The notes under the pieces are model-generated. The model saw nothing but the letters and a program-made list of their open reading frames with translations. It had not been told where the DNA came from and searched no databases. Below are positions 51,352 to 64,000 of a DNA stretch of 64,000 nucleotides, one piece after another. The translations under genes were made by a program, and so were the position numbers. Every line of letters begins with the position of its first letter. Positions within the stretch are counted from its first letter, which is position 1. The DNA is taken from NCBI RefSeq assembly GCF_031877795.1, contig NC_133933.1:24518029-24582028 (forward strand). The letters are read 5' to 3'. Source of the DNA: Strix aluco (lineage: Eukaryota > Chordata > Aves > Strigiformes > Strigidae).

Positions 51352-54300
51352 TTATTTATAGGATTAAAATGACTTCATTTGTATACATTTGGAATTAAAA
51401 CAATGCAAGAAGTGTCGTGAAACATGGTATCACTGATGCTTTTCTGGAGTGTCTTGAGACCCAATCAAAAGCAGTGGCTGGAAGGAGCTTTACGTGGGCA
51501 GTGAAGCTTGCTTTAGGAGGAGGAACTCACTGTCTATCTTAACAGATAAACTGTATTATTTAGAGGAAGAAAAAGTGTTCAGAGTGCACCACCAGACTAA
51601 GAGTTAAACAAGACAAGGTCTTTTTTTTTTTCTAATTACATAAATATATGCAACAATGCTGGTGTAAAAGGTAGACTACACCTCGAGGGAAGAATGTGTT
51701 GAGAGAGTCCTTTCTTCACCGAGTCAACGTTTTGTAAAAGTAATTAACATAAAATCAAAATTAAACACTTGTATTCCAATGGAAATTTTTCTTTATTTGA
51801 TAAAGGTGTATAGATTTTCTTTTTGAGAATATACTTTTAAGTTTGCAGATTTAAATGCCTCTCCCAGACCTTGTTGCAAGCTGGTGCTGTGAACATCTTG
51901 ACACATCCAGGAATAGTTCCACTAATAATCCGTGTTAAGAAAAGAGAAAGACATTTATAGCTTAAGTATTTATTTTTTTTGACATAAACAGATGGCCTGG
52001 CATCTCTGTGCTTCTGCACTACACAAATTCATTATGGGATGGCATTGGATTCCCTTTTGCCACCTTGGGTGGAAAGGTAGTGTTGGTACTGCTGTGAAGT
52101 AAAGAGGGAGCAGGGAAAGGCATGCCACTAGGAATTGTTGTGCACAGAAGTGTGGACTTCATCCTTTAATGAGAAAATAATCTAGTGTCCTTATTAGTCA
52201 TGTATGGAAGAAGGGTGGGGGAAGGTTTGCCAGAGTTCCTGGGAAGAGAAGTGTAGCCACTTTTGATGAATGGGAATGTGGAGTTTAACATAAACAGGCC
52301 CTTTTTTCTTTCCCAGAAAAACAGAGAAGCTTGTCAGTTAGATATTTTTTTTTTTTAAGATTCCAGCCATCAGATGGTGGGGTTTTTTCTTGCCTTGTGT
52401 GTAAACTTAAGCATGATTTAAGACTCTGATACTTTGGTTGAGACCAGCCCTGAATCTGACATACTCCTCTCTTAGTATCTCCAAAATGAAGTAGGAACTT
52501 AACGTTCTCATCTTCAATCTAGTACACTTATCTTAAGGTGAATTTCTTTGATAGCAATTACTGTTCCACAGTACTGGGAATACATGTGTAAACTTAAGAC
52601 TACAAATCAGTTCCTTCTTCCATTAGCTAGTTCTAGAGGAAGCTGTTTGTTTCTCTTCCTAGTTCAGATAGCGTAAGGTTAGTCAGTCTTATTCCTCTGG
52701 CATCAGTGTTGCAGGGAAACTGACAACTTCCTGAGGTCAAATCTGAGTAAGCTAAACCTTTGGGTTTTAAATAAAAATTGAATATCTAAACTGTAAAAAC
52801 AGTGTTTTGTATGTTCAAAACACAGCCTAATTCATAAGCAATGCCAATAGGTGAATCTTTGGAAGTTACCCTAGTATTGTCTTACTCTGGAACTTATTTT
52901 CAAACAAAACATTTAGGGAGAGTAAGGAGAATAATCCTGGTTTTGATGTCTCTTAACAATGTCTCATACAATGGTCTGGCACTACTTGCTTACCTCCTAC
53001 TCATGGGACTTCAGTGGGAGTTTTAGGCAGGTGGTGAAGGCTGGATCAAATCCCAAGTTTAAATTTAAAGTCTCCTATGCACTTCAACAGGCATTTTTAA
53101 TGTGGTGGCCATATTTAAACAAAAGTGAGACTCCTTACCTGGTACAAGCTGTGTGGGGGTGTGTATGGGCCCATGCCTGCTTTGCACTGCAATGCATTAT
53201 AATTAGAAATTTAAACTTCATACTTTTACCAAAAGACTGCCCCTTCATTCTGAGGTTTCTCTTCTGGACTTGGTTTGTACCTCCAAACTACACTTCAGGT
53301 ATCTAGAAGCAGAACTAGGGAGAAGCACATGTTCTGACATCTCCATTTTAGTGTTGTGGTGCGCCCATGCAGCGTAAAGGCAAGCTCCGTGCAGATGGCA
53401 CTGTTTCCAGGGCGTCTCACTAACAGCGTATTGCGTAGCTGTCTGCTTCTTGCAGGTGACGAGCAGAGATGAGAGAAAGGTGAGAGTAATCTTCATTTCA
53501 CCACACTACTTGGTCCCTCAGTAAACTGACATTATAGATCTAGCGGCAATGACTACCCTTCCAACCTGCAGGTTAGAGGAACCTAAACTATTTCTAACAT
53601 GTCACGTATTCACAAGATGTGAATTGAAAAGTACCAATACTTTTTGTACACAGACTATAAAATGAGACTATGGGGAGGGGGAAACAAATAAGTTTGCTCA
53701 TTTGCAACATGTTGATTTCCATGTGCTTAAAAATGTTCATAGGCTGGAGTCTTAAGGCTGGAACAAGTACACACCTGCAATAAATTACTGTATTTCTAGT
53801 CAACAGACCTATGGTTTTAGAGAAGAAAATACTGTAAGTGTGTACTCCTTTTGTAACTGTCCCTGGTCGGCTGTTGGCTTAAAATATTCACAGTAGCCCC
53901 AGGTTATTGTCAAGGCAGATTGTTTAAAAAGTTATGCTGAAGCATTTTGTTATCTTAATGTTCTTTAGCTGTTCAGGTAAGTAATTTTCAAGGCACAATG
54001 GAGCACAAAAGGGAAAATGCTAGATCTGCCCTTGTTTCGGAGGGGAGGGTAGTGGGGGAAAATGATACATTTGTTTTAAATTCCCTCTGTCTTTTCTAAA
54101 GTTCTCCAACTTTAAAGTTAACTTCTTTTTATGATTAGAGCAAAGATGCAAGCTAGAAATCTATCCAGATCTTGCCAGTTACTTCTCAACTTGGCTTCAA
54201 ACAGGTAATGTTTAATAAAGCTCAATATGTTGTTGGGAGTTTGTGTCTAGTTGTATACTTTTACACTGCTAAGTGATACTCCCACCCAAAATCAATTTTG

Positions 54301-55656
54301 AAGGCTTCCTTAGCAGGAAGCCAGGACTCATTCAATTAGCTGTAGTTTTGAGGGGAGATGTAGACCCGAATGGGGAGGGAGGTAGAGACAGAAGAATGGA
54401 CATAAGAAGCAGGACTTACTGACCAACAGACAAACTACTGTAACTCATTGGGGAGGAGGAAAAATGCACTTTCAATAGTTTGTCCGTATTTTTAGTTACA
54501 AAATACACTTGTATCTAATTTTTTTTGAGACAACTATTAAGAGGAACACCCATCCTATAAATGGCTAATCCTCCTTTCGACCTCCTCCTGTCTTTTCCGC
54601 ATTGGCTTGAGTCCATTTTCAGCTGCCGTATTATTTTGAAAACTGCTACTTTTAACAATGTTTAGAAAGAAAAAAAACATTAACTCTGACACTTTTTTTA
54701 AACAGGGTGGACTTAATTGAAGTGTGCAGTGTTGAACTACTGCTGCAGTAGCTGCCTCTAGTTGTTGAAATAAACTGTAGACAAGTTTTCTGTCTATTAA
54801 TCCAGATAATCTGGATTCAGCAAAACGTCTGTGAGAGTGTTCCTCCCATCTGGTATGAATGTGTGTGTGCATGTGTTCCATGATCAGACAGAGAACCAAA
54901 CGTTCTAGGTACTTGTCATGTTTTATTGCATACTTTAAGTCGTGTGTATGTGAAGTGTCCTTTGACCAGAAGGTTTTGGTTAATATCAGTATATTTTTAT
55001 AAATTTGAAATTCATTGTGCCCCATCTTTTTTCTTAAACATTTTTCATTGTTAGGGTATATGTGCTAGATTTGGATCTTTAACATTTTTAGGCACAGATG
55101 GAAAAAGTTATTGGCTCCTTGAAAACTTATGGGACAAAATGGATCCTCAAAGCATGTATGTACTTACAAACCAAGCTGTAGAGATCAAGAAAAGAACTTT
55201 ATTGTTGATCTCAAGATTTCTAAATTGTCAAGATTTATATGGAGTTGTGGTGGAACTAGTTAACACTTAGAGCTTTTGGTATGTAATGACTATTTGCTAT
55301 GGACTGATATTAAATGTTTCAAAGGATTGCGTTCTTAAACTTTCTGGATTTTTTTGTTACTCTCCTTGGATTATATTAAGTAGTTAAAAATTTCTTTGCT
55401 ATATTACATTAAAAACATAAGAACTTTGGGTCTCGTATTTATTTTCACTTGTTTTACTAATTATTTACAGAACACCGTTTTAACTTTTTTATTTTATAAA
55501 TGTGTAGTATTTTAAACATATCTTTAAAAATTGTTCAATTGGAACTACATTAACTTCTGATTTGTTTTTATTAGGATTTTTAAAAAAAAAATACACTTTT
55601 TCCATGTTGGTGCACAGCACTTAACAGAAATGTTTGTATTCCCTTTCTTTCAATTC

Positions 55657-55671
55657 AATAAACAGAATAAA
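55657..55671 (+). terminator. WDR26: Distal tandem AATAAA signals of WDR26
   Basis: Two AATAAA hexamers nine bases apart, followed within 30 bases by T/GT-rich sequence, mark the most likely distal cleavage site near 55690. Confidence 0.6.
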
Positions 55672-55690
55672 TAACTGGAATGAATAGTTC

Positions 55691-58600
55691 TTAGTTTCCC
55701 TAACTTCACTTTATATGACTGACTTGGATGTTAATTTCTTGATCATTAATTATAGATTTCTTCCATATTTGTAGTATTTCACTTTCTCACTAGGAAAATT
55801 AATTTGTGGCAGTTTATCTGAAGATGGATTCACTCGGTGTTGAGTGCAGGCTTTCCCATTGTTGCTGTTTGGCTCTAATCTACCTCACACTTGTGTGTTC
55901 ACTGTAATTTAGCAGTCAACTTGCCTGTGTCCCATTCTGTGCTTATCTGACCTGTTGAGGCTCCATGAAAACCTTGACTCCTTAATGCTGGAGCTTGCTT
56001 AAATACCAGACACAGGCTGCTTTAGGTGATCAGTGGGTTTTGTGGGGTTTTCTGATATTTCATATTAAGGAGGTGCTCCTAAAGTACTTGTGTCTCTTGC
56101 TTAGACTTCTCTTAAACTGGAAACTGGGAGCCTCCAGACTTCTATGTGCAGTTGACTGAAGTGGTCTCTGTGGCTGACAGCTCTTAAAGATACTTCTCAA
56201 GTGTTGCCTTTGTTCCCTCTGACTGACCCTGCGTTCTTGTCCCTCTTTTCCTGTGTCTTAAAACAGAACCTCATCTTTGTCCTGCATTTTAGGCATTTTT
56301 GTTCAGCTCTAGCTAATGTTCTGTTAAATTAAAAGCTGTACCTAAATTTGCCCTCCCCTTCCTGTAGCTTTTCCAAACTCAAACCTTCTGTTGAAGTGCA
56401 TTCAGTTTTTGAACGCTTTGAGCTTCGATATTGATTAGAAAAGGTCTTTACTCCCTCTAGTAGCACCTTTGTATAAACTTTATTCCCTCCCTTACAGTTT
56501 AAGCAGTGTATAGATAATTATGGCTTAAATGCAGCTGCAACCAGAAGGGGCATGCCTTATTCCATTCCACGTGCTGCTTTGTGATGCTTCCCTTGGGTAC
56601 TAGTATTTGCAGGAGGGTTGTCAGATTGCAGACCTGCTTCAGCCATAAATGCTCCACACAGCAGATGAAGGAAGTTTGTGTTTTGGCTGGGTTTGTTAGT
56701 GTGCTTCATCTGCTGTCCTATGTCTGCCTTTAACTGGTGAGAAGAATGCAAGAGAAACGGGTACATGACTGCTATAGAACTGAAATTTCAGCAAATGTAA
56801 AACTTAAAATCGTAATTTTTTAAATGCTTCAGGTTATTTAAAAGAAATTACTAAGGATACTACTACCTGATAGTAGATGAGCGTTTCATAATTAGCTTAA
56901 ATGCAAACTCTGCCTGAGGTAGGGTACTTCTCCTGAGGGACAGTTTCTGTTTTACTCTGTCACTTCACCCCTTGGCCTGTGCTGCCTGATGCATCCCTCT
57001 GCTACTTTGCATGTGTTGCACATGCTCAGGCTATCAGCTCATTACAGAAAGATGGCAGTCACAGTTGACTCCTCACTTTAAAAGACTATAACGCTCTGAA
57101 CAGTAACCACCGAAGTTTATATGCCTCTAACATTTCTGCCAATGATAAAGGTGGTTAATCCACAGTGGTCCATATTTTCCTGTTGCTACCTCCAATGTCG
57201 TATTACCATATCCTTAGAGGCAAAAATGGTCTTTTCTTAGCACTTGTACAAAATCCTAGAGAGCTTCCTGTGAGAAAAAGAATCAGAAGAAAGCTATGCC
57301 AATACTGAACAGATAAAGATTTGCTTTTAGGGGTTTATCAGGGACTCAGGGTGACTGTTAACCTGCATGTAGAACTGTTCTTATTACTTGTCACGCTATT
57401 AACGCCACTGATTTACTATGTTCCATAATACAGAACTGTTCTAGAAAAAAAAAATGGTAATTTACTAGGATGAAGAGATAAGTATATTCTTTAATAAAAC
57501 AGGCTAAATAACCAACAGTCTGTAACTGTAATGATTAATTAGGGGGAAACATGCTATCATACATATTCTAACTAATCCCCCCAAGTGCAGTACTATAACA
57601 GCTGTCTCATCTCTCTGAAAACTGTTGAACAACTACAATCTTAGCAAAGTGACTAGGCTCTAGGCTGTGGGTGAGGAAAAGAGCTTAATAACCTTGGTTA
57701 AAAGAATCCCTGTAGGCAAACTTCAGATTTATTTTCATGGATTAAGAGCTTTCTATAAATCATAGCTAATCATTTGAAGGATAAGCTAATGGTCCCCTCA
57801 TGAAGCTGTATGTGGACACCTCAATTCCAAATGGAAATATATTCTGGTGAGTGAATAGGAGGGAATCTCTGTTTGGTCTCACACTGATTCATAATGATAA
57901 AGTTAGGTGGATTTTTCTTTAAAAACAGTCTAAAGTTTGTAATTGTTTTGAATTCTGTATAATAAGCTTGGATTTAAATTACCCTGTTCACCCCCAATGG
58001 AGACCCAGAAAACAAGAAGTTTGTTTTGATTTTTATTACTGTAAAATTTCTGTGCTCTGTGGATCTCCCATGATATATATGACTGTAGGATCCCTATTTT
58101 CAGCTACTGAACTACATTTTTAGCAATTACAAATACATTTTTCCTATTGCTGACACTGAGCTCTGTGAAGATCTCTGTTAAGGCAGGAAATGACCCTGTA
58201 GAGTAGGGAAGGCTTCAAAATTACTCAGCAGAATTGTCTCTGGAACCTGCTACTGAGGTTTTTACAACTATTACAACAAGCTGTTAGAAATGAAGGGAGA
58301 ATTTATATAAAAAAGAGGGGTAGGAAGTTTGCATTCATGTAAAAGTAGAGTTTGTTTAATATTTAACAACTACTGCTTAGAAAACATCTGTATTTTTTTC
58401 TTGGTCTGTTGTGGTTAATAACTTGCTCTTGAGGAAGAATCCACAATAATAGCCCTTTCAGTCAGGGATATAAGACATATACTGCCCCCACTTTTTTTTT
58501 TCCCGGAATGTTCTTTTCCCTTATCCTTACCTGTCCTGCTCCCATCTCTGAAGAAACCCGTCCCTCAGTAGAGAAGAATAGAAGCTTTTCATAGCGAGTG

Positions 58601-59900
58601 ATAAATTTTACCAATTCCATTAGGGAATGGTTCTACTGTATCTAATGTCATCACTGTAATTGAGGTGCTAGTAGTTAGAAATAATTGAAGACAATGTAGC
58701 TTAAACATTTTCATTAATAATAAAGTTTTATGCTAAAGACATGATTTTGAGATAAGACATAAAACTGCTAGTTTAAGTGGTGGACGTACAGATTAAGGAT
58801 CACGTTTCTCAGTGTGAAACATCATTAATGGAATTTACCTACTGTTAGCACTACAGCAAGGGCTTAACTCAAAGCAGCTTACTAACACTGCCCTTCTAAT
58901 ACATAACACAAAAGGTATAGTATGTTTTTTTCACATACAAATAAGATAACTTAATTGCCTACCATCTAAGCTTCAGCAAATGTTACTGATTTTCCTCTCT
59001 TCTAAACTTTTATTTACTCTCCTTCTTCCAGACCTACAATCAATCCTGTCTGGGTTTCAGCTTTATGAGGCACTACTTTCTGTAGTTTGATTTTTGTGGT
59101 GTCAGGTGCAGCTGTGGTAGCAATTTCCTTAGTTATTTCTTAATGAGTGTAATTTTCAACAATTTTTCATCTTTGCAACAGCTGAACTTGGACTCTATGA
59201 TAAATGTAAAGCCAAACTTTTCCTAGAACAAACACTGAACACAAGGTATCTAGAGAAATCAAGCTTCAGTGTTGTCTTTTCAGTGCTGGCCATGAAAACA
59301 ATCTGCTAACTACAGCTATACACCAAAGAACAAGTACTGAAGAAGGAAAAGCTCAAACTTTAGGACTTGATTACAGAACTGTATTTTTGAAGTGTTTCAC
59401 TTGATGTATTTGTTTCAAAAAACCTGTTTCTATGCATATATAAAAAAGTAAAGACAGTGAGGGTACAAATTCAGGTTTATATACTTGTCACTGATGCAAG
59501 AGCTGCACAAAAAGAACTTAGTTTGCTGGTGTCTTTGAAGCAGAGTCACATCAGAATTGGGATAACCGGGTTACAGCTTACCAGACCCCCTCCCCAAGCT
59601 AGACATACTCTTGATTCACCTCCCTGGGCTGGAAACAGCAGGTTCATGGAGTAGTGACTGCAGACAGTCTTTTGCTCTGTAACGAAGTCCAACCCTGGTG
59701 CAATATGATGTTTATGTTGTATGGAGGTCTATGATGTATTTCAATGACAAAACAGGAGTTGAAGGGAAAAAGCAAGTATTAATCATGTTTCTTTATCTGT
59801 TTTTCACTCTTACACACAAGTGTCACTTTCACCACAGGGACCTTCATCCATCCAAACACAAGACTTTGTAGAGATTGTTGGAGGGAGAGGGGGAAAGGGA
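55691..59900. other. Convergent intergenic spacer between WDR26 and CNIH4
   Basis: AT-rich sequence with no recognisable exon or transposon. It separates the 3' ends of two convergent genes. Parts could belong to longer 3' UTRs of either gene, for which AATAAA or its complement is available at several points. Confidence 0.55.
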
Positions 59901-59913
59901 GAAAAGCATAACT

Positions 59914-59919
59914 TTTATT
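59914..59919 (-). terminator. CNIH4: Candidate polyadenylation signal of CNIH4
   Basis: TTTATT on + is AATAAA on the minus strand, about 525 bases downstream of the CNIH4 stop. This would give a 3' UTR of roughly 550 bases. Other hexamers farther left cannot be excluded. Confidence 0.45.
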
Positions 59920-60441
59920 CCATTGCTTTTTAGCCAGAAAAAACACTGACACAAAGATACAAGCTGTGCTAGTGTTCCACTTCCAAATCTGTGTTCCTAG
60001 CACTGCTTCAAACTAGGCTCTAATAGGACAGCTTGACAGCCTGAGGCACATCCTGACACCTTTCAGTAAGAAGCAGACATCAGAGCTGCACTTGAATTTG
60101 TTCTCCAACTACCCCTGTTACCAGCCCATGCTGCTGAAATGAGTTTCCCTTCTCACCATTGAATTCCTGTGAGATCAGTTCTGTAAGCAAGGATTTCATC
60201 TTACAGAAGCAGCAGCTCCAGCAGTTTGGGTTGTAAAGGAACAAAAACAACTGCTACACAAATCCAATGTCTTTTGAAAATATTTTATGTTAAAAATACA
60301 GAAAAATATTTCTTGTTCAAAGAGGAAAAATATACTGCATGACGACACTGATCTAGGTATGTTCAGAAGGTGTCTGTGGCTCCACCACCAGTCACTGGAG
60401 TGATGACCCAATTTGGCAGCTAATGGTTCTTTTTCAACTTC

Positions 60442-60469
60442 TCAATCATTTATCAAAGCCAGAATCATA
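60442..60469 (-). CDS. CNIH4: CNIH4 terminal coding exon
   Basis: 28 coding bases on minus after acceptor TTGTCACAG: T completes Ser, then MILALIND and TGA (60442-60444). The C-terminus is characteristic of CNIH4. The rest of the exon is 3' UTR. Confidence 0.93.
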
Positions 60470-61200
60470 CTGTGACAAAACAGAAAACATGATACCAGTG
60501 GATTACTGAAGCATGTGCAAGCAGGAACAGCTATCACTTTCATGAGAGCATGGAACTTGATTCTGAAACAGAACATCAAGACAACTATGCTGTGTGCTTT
60601 GCTTATGAAGACAGGGCCTGCAGAAGTAATACTGCAGAAGAACAGCAGTTCTTCCATCTCAGAGTATGTGGCCCCATCACAGAACTCATCCACTTATAAC
60701 TGAGCGAGATCAAGGTTATTTGCTAAAACAGAACTTGTAAAATAAACTTGGTCCTCAAGATGATTTCCATTCTAAATAGGCCACTTACTCTAGGTGCTGA
60801 AATCATGTGACTCTATATTGTACTTACAGTGGGTTTGAGATTAAGGAGTAGTCTGAGTTGCCAAACAATGTTTGATCAGAAAGAATGAAGGCATATAATG
60901 AGCCTGGAGATAGCTGTCAAAATATATTATTGAGGCTTAGCAGGATGCAAAAAGATAAGACTCTTAACGAATACCAGCAATTACAGTAGCAGAATAGAGG
61001 AGATAAAAATAGCTGGCAGACAATTCCTTTGTTCCTTGGGAGCAATTTTTGAAACTAACCTGTAAAGGTACATGAAGAAACAGAGCAGATGAAAGCCAAG
61101 TTTAATCATGGCTTCCTTCATGTGTGATTTCAGTTGTCCTCGGTTATGGATCTCTGTGGGATCAAATACCCCCATGTTTCCACTTGGCACCATAATGTAC
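60442..61200 (-). CDS. CNIH4: CNIH4 (cornichon homolog 4), last two coding exons; 5' part outside window
   Basis: Two minus-strand exons join in frame to encode the C-terminal 55 residues: [55 protein letters not shown]. This matches vertebrate CNIH4, whose full length is about 139 residues. It contains the conserved loop before the last helix and a C-terminal membrane segment (about [20 protein letters not shown]). By family knowledge cornichons are early-secretory-pathway membrane proteins linked to COPII export, and CNIH4 has been tied to export of GPCRs and other cargo. The first exons, including the N-terminal membrane helix, lie beyond 64000 or are too diverged for me to see. The gene is convergent with WDR26. 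Confidence 0.93.
60470..61059 (-). other. CNIH4: CNIH4 last intron
   Basis: A 590-base intron bounded by GTTAGT and TTTGTCACAG on the minus strand. Nothing further is recognised in it. Confidence 0.88.
61060..61200 (-). CDS. CNIH4: CNIH4 penultimate coding exon
   Basis: 141 bases on minus. The acceptor TTTTCAG is followed by G completing an Arg codon, then [10 protein letters not shown] through FFMYLY, ending with AG of a split Ser codon at donor ACAG|GTTAGT. Phases match the terminal exon exactly. Confidence 0.94.
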
Positions 61201-64000
61201 CTGAAAATTTAAGAGAAAAAAAGACAACAGAAATACAGTCATCAAGACATGAGGGAGTATCAGGGGAAGGGGAGGAGAGCTTGCACAGAAGGGACTTCCA
61301 TCTAGAGTTGTTTCACAGTCCAACAGAAGGGAGATCATCTTTAATTCTATTTCAGTTCCAGGATATGGTGTGTAGCTCTGCCACTACAACCCACAAAGAA
61401 TAAGAGGACAAGAAGTACAAAAAGCATCAGCCCAGCTTCTCATGTATAAATGGGAGAGTTTCCAGGTAATAGCTGATTCCAGTTCATTTTAATTGCTGTT
61501 TGTGGTTACTTGGTGTTATGAAGGAAACGTCCACCCACAATGGAAAGATGGATTAGATGAAAGGGACTGCAAAAGAATTAATTTAGCTAAGAGTTAGTGA
61601 TTTATTTACTGAAAAAAATCCCCACACAGATAATCACAAACTCCAGTGGTCAACATGAGATAGCATAAGACAAGACAAAGGATCTGTATATTATTCCCAT
61701 CTTTGTCACAACCATCCTGCATTATCTCGGCAGACACTGAGGCTGACAAGATGAGAGATTGGGCAGAACTGAAGTACTGCTGTTCAAACCCACATAAGAA
61801 CAAAAGCTGAGTGAAACAAAGTGAAATGCAAGCAAAAGAAAGAATAAAACCAGCAAAACAAATCTTTATGTCCCATGAAAATTCAACAAGTGGCATGTTC
61901 TTTTGTCATAAGCATTTCTCAAGAGAGCAAATGGAAGCACACGAAGTTCTCACTCCAGCTGAGCTCAGTCTAGAACAGTATTATTATTTCACTTAAATGT
62001 CATACAGGCTCTACCTTCCTGGAATAATATTCTTTCTACACAGGAATTTAACAACTTGTCTTACACCTGGAGCAAAAGCAAGGTCTCGGAACAGAATGCT
62101 TTGATTTTCTTTATATACTTGAAGAATGGCACCACCTGTACTCCAAAAGGCACTCCCCCACCTCTTGCAACATTCATTTCAATTAATAGGAGGTGAGGGA
62201 AGGGAACAAGAAACAAGGATGTTTTTTAGCAGCAGCAGGAGACAAAAAAAAAAAAAAAAAAAAAAGACAAGACTACGGTATTTGTCTTTTTTTCAGAGGC
62301 ATTAAAAAGCACTGCAGCATATCTGACTAATAACAATTACGTCCCACTAAAAACAGTTCATGTGAAACAATTACAATTTGAAATTCTCTTCTAAATTTGA
62401 TGTTTTGAGTGATTGTTCTATTTTTAGTATTATAACACAAACTATTGTGCATTTACTGGGAATGCAATGCATTTTATTGGAATAAAAGGAAGAACACAAG
62501 TTTCCTGCACCAATTTATCCTAGAAATAGAGATAGAGAGCATAGTTTTCTTATATCTCTAGGATATGAGTGCAACAAATGTAGTATTTATTAATTTTGCT
62601 TTTTAAGAAGAATAACAACATTTAAATGATGCAACTTTTTGCAGAACCTGGGAGGTAGTTTTTCCAAGAGGCCCACAAGCTAGTACAGCTTATATTATAC
62701 ATCTGAAGAACTGTAGTCATGGGCACAATGATGCTAGATGCTGACAAACCCAACCCAAGCCAGTTGTCATACTCTAAAAAGCAAAGAACTTCTGCAGCAG
62801 AACCACACAGAACAAGAAAACTGTCAGCTTTAATGACTATACACATTAGTGCCTCCAGTACGGAAGCTGCTGCTACAGCAACAGGACATTTCCCTCTAGA
62901 TTACACAATTTTGTAAGGGATGTGGAAGTCCTGGTCAGAATTTTCACTGTATTTCAAAGATTTAAAAATTTATTTTTTTTTTAACTCCTTCAGTTCTAAG
63001 AGGGGTATGATCTACTTAAAGACGTGGCAAGAATCATTATTTGGATCTACTGTCTCAAGCAGATCTATATAACAAAGAAGAAAGGGAAGTGTTCTGCTTT
63101 TTTTATGAGTTGCTTTCTTTTTCTCTACTCACATTCAACATTTCCTTTGTAATTCTTGCTTCATAGTAGTAGGTCTAAGAAATATTTCAGAACTAAAAAA
63201 TATCCATTTTGAAATATGATTAGATTTCAAATAAGCTGCTTCAATATCTAGTTTTAAAACAAGGACAATGTAAGACAAAACTATGTCTCACTGGAGATTG
63301 TATAAGACACTAGAAAATTCAGCAAAAAACAAACCAAATTTAATCTGAGTATGTTGAACAAGAAGGGCCAGTGGGATGTTACAATAAGCATGCTGCAACT
63401 CTCAAAGTCTCCCTTGATGCTGTTTTTGACCAATTTATCCTCCCCGGGATTTGTTTCTGATGTCCTTTTCACACAAAAACCTCTCTATTATCACTGAAAT
63501 CATTGAGACAATTAGTAAATTAAGCCAGTACTGCCTGTAACTGCCATTTACTCATCAAGATTAAGCAAATTTTGAAGGAAAGAGAAGAAGACCAAGGGAT
63601 TTTTATACTACCTTTCTCTCTATTATCACTTAGATAAACTACAAAGCACAGCCTTCTTCAATCTCAACACAATTATTTTTACTTCTGTACTCATCTTGGA
63701 GTAGAATGATAATCTTAAACCTTTCTGAATTCATGTGCAGCCACATTTACTCCAGAAATTGGTTCTTGCAATGCTACAACATAGGAAGAAGATTCAAACA
63801 CATTCAGCTGATGCTGGAAGTTTGCAGTTCATAATGGGTTCACACTTCATCTGTTCCCACTTAATCCTCCTTTAGTAATTGACACCTTCTCCTCTCTTCA
63901 GTGTATTCAAACTGTTTTACAGTCCCCTGACCATTGAACACTGGGTCAATTACAAATTCTATCCCAAACCATCAGATTTCCTCTATAATGCTAAACAACA
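61201..64000 (-). other. CNIH4: Presumed CNIH4 intron running off the window
   Basis: I looked on the minus strand for the preceding CNIH4 exon (the WVIPELIGH and SLHWFIFLL region) and did not find it. The stretch is AT-rich with a poly-A run (62244-62265), and its small open frames do not match cornichon sequence. It is therefore read as part of a long intron. Confidence 0.65.

Larger units (their letters stand above)
50673..55690 (+). other. WDR26: WDR26 3' UTR (about 5 kb)
   Basis: From the stop to a pair of closely spaced AATAAA signals (55657-55662 and 55666-55671) no acceptor or coding sequence is needed or seen. A proximal AATAAA lies at 51346-51351 in AUUUA-rich context, and others lie at 52770-52775 and 54214-54219. 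Alternative polyadenylation giving UTRs of about 0.7 and 5 kb is inferred. Mammalian WDR26 mRNAs also have a 3' UTR of several kb. Small open frames inside, including a 156-codon minus-strand frame at 54555-55025, are not considered genes. Confidence 0.7.

Noticed and set aside
54555-55025. 156-codon minus-strand open frame in the WDR26 3' UTR
   Set aside because: It is antisense to the 3' UTR, with low-complexity runs (HTHIHT, FFFFL) and no domain.
61606-61896. Hydrophobic minus-strand frame that might be an upstream CNIH4 exon
   Set aside because: The residues do not match the cornichon sequence expected before YIMVPSGN, and no in-phase donor follows. The same holds for the hydrophobic frame at 62622-62846.

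Overview
The window is vertebrate, almost certainly avian, nuclear DNA. It is AT-rich and intron-rich, with one CpG island, CR1 LINE remnants and an endogenous-retrovirus LTR of a type I associate with neoavian birds. The two recognisable proteins are nearly identical to vertebrate orthologues. There are no bacterial-type operons, CRISPR arrays, or tRNA or rRNA genes. The species cannot be fixed from sequence alone.

Layout. 1-21.85 kb: apparently intergenic sequence without a recognisable exon. It holds a solo ERV LTR (about 5467-6538), a CR1 3' end on + (about 8838-9074) and a degraded, longer CR1 on - (about 16.95-18.49 kb) that still shows pieces of reverse-transcriptase coding sequence. 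About 21.9-23.75 kb: CpG-island promoter and first exon of WDR26. 22863-50672: WDR26 on +, 14 coding exons, all joining in frame with GT-AG introns, giving about 623 residues from the first AUG. 50673-about 55.69 kb: its roughly 5 kb 3' UTR with several AATAAA signals. About 55.7-59.9 kb: convergent intergenic spacer. 60442-61200 on -: the last two coding exons of CNIH4. Its upstream exons are beyond the right edge, so 61201-64000 is read as intron. The convergent WDR26/CNIH4 arrangement matches what I recall of mammalian synteny.

How the genes work: WDR26 (vertebrate counterpart of yeast Gid7) is a LisH-CTLH-WD40 subunit of the CTLH/GID E3 ubiquitin ligase. CNIH4 is a small cornichon-family membrane protein of the early secretory pathway. 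They are neighbours but have no known shared pathway.

Most interesting observation: the WDR26 leader has no AUG before codon 1, yet the same frame is open for 160 codons upstream of it. It contains a CTG in strong Kozak context (A at -3, G at +4) followed by protein-like sequence (Ser/Asp stretch, then a basic PPPRKKAR motif). This suggests a CUG-initiated, N-terminally extended WDR26 isoform. No clearly new multi-gene system is visible.
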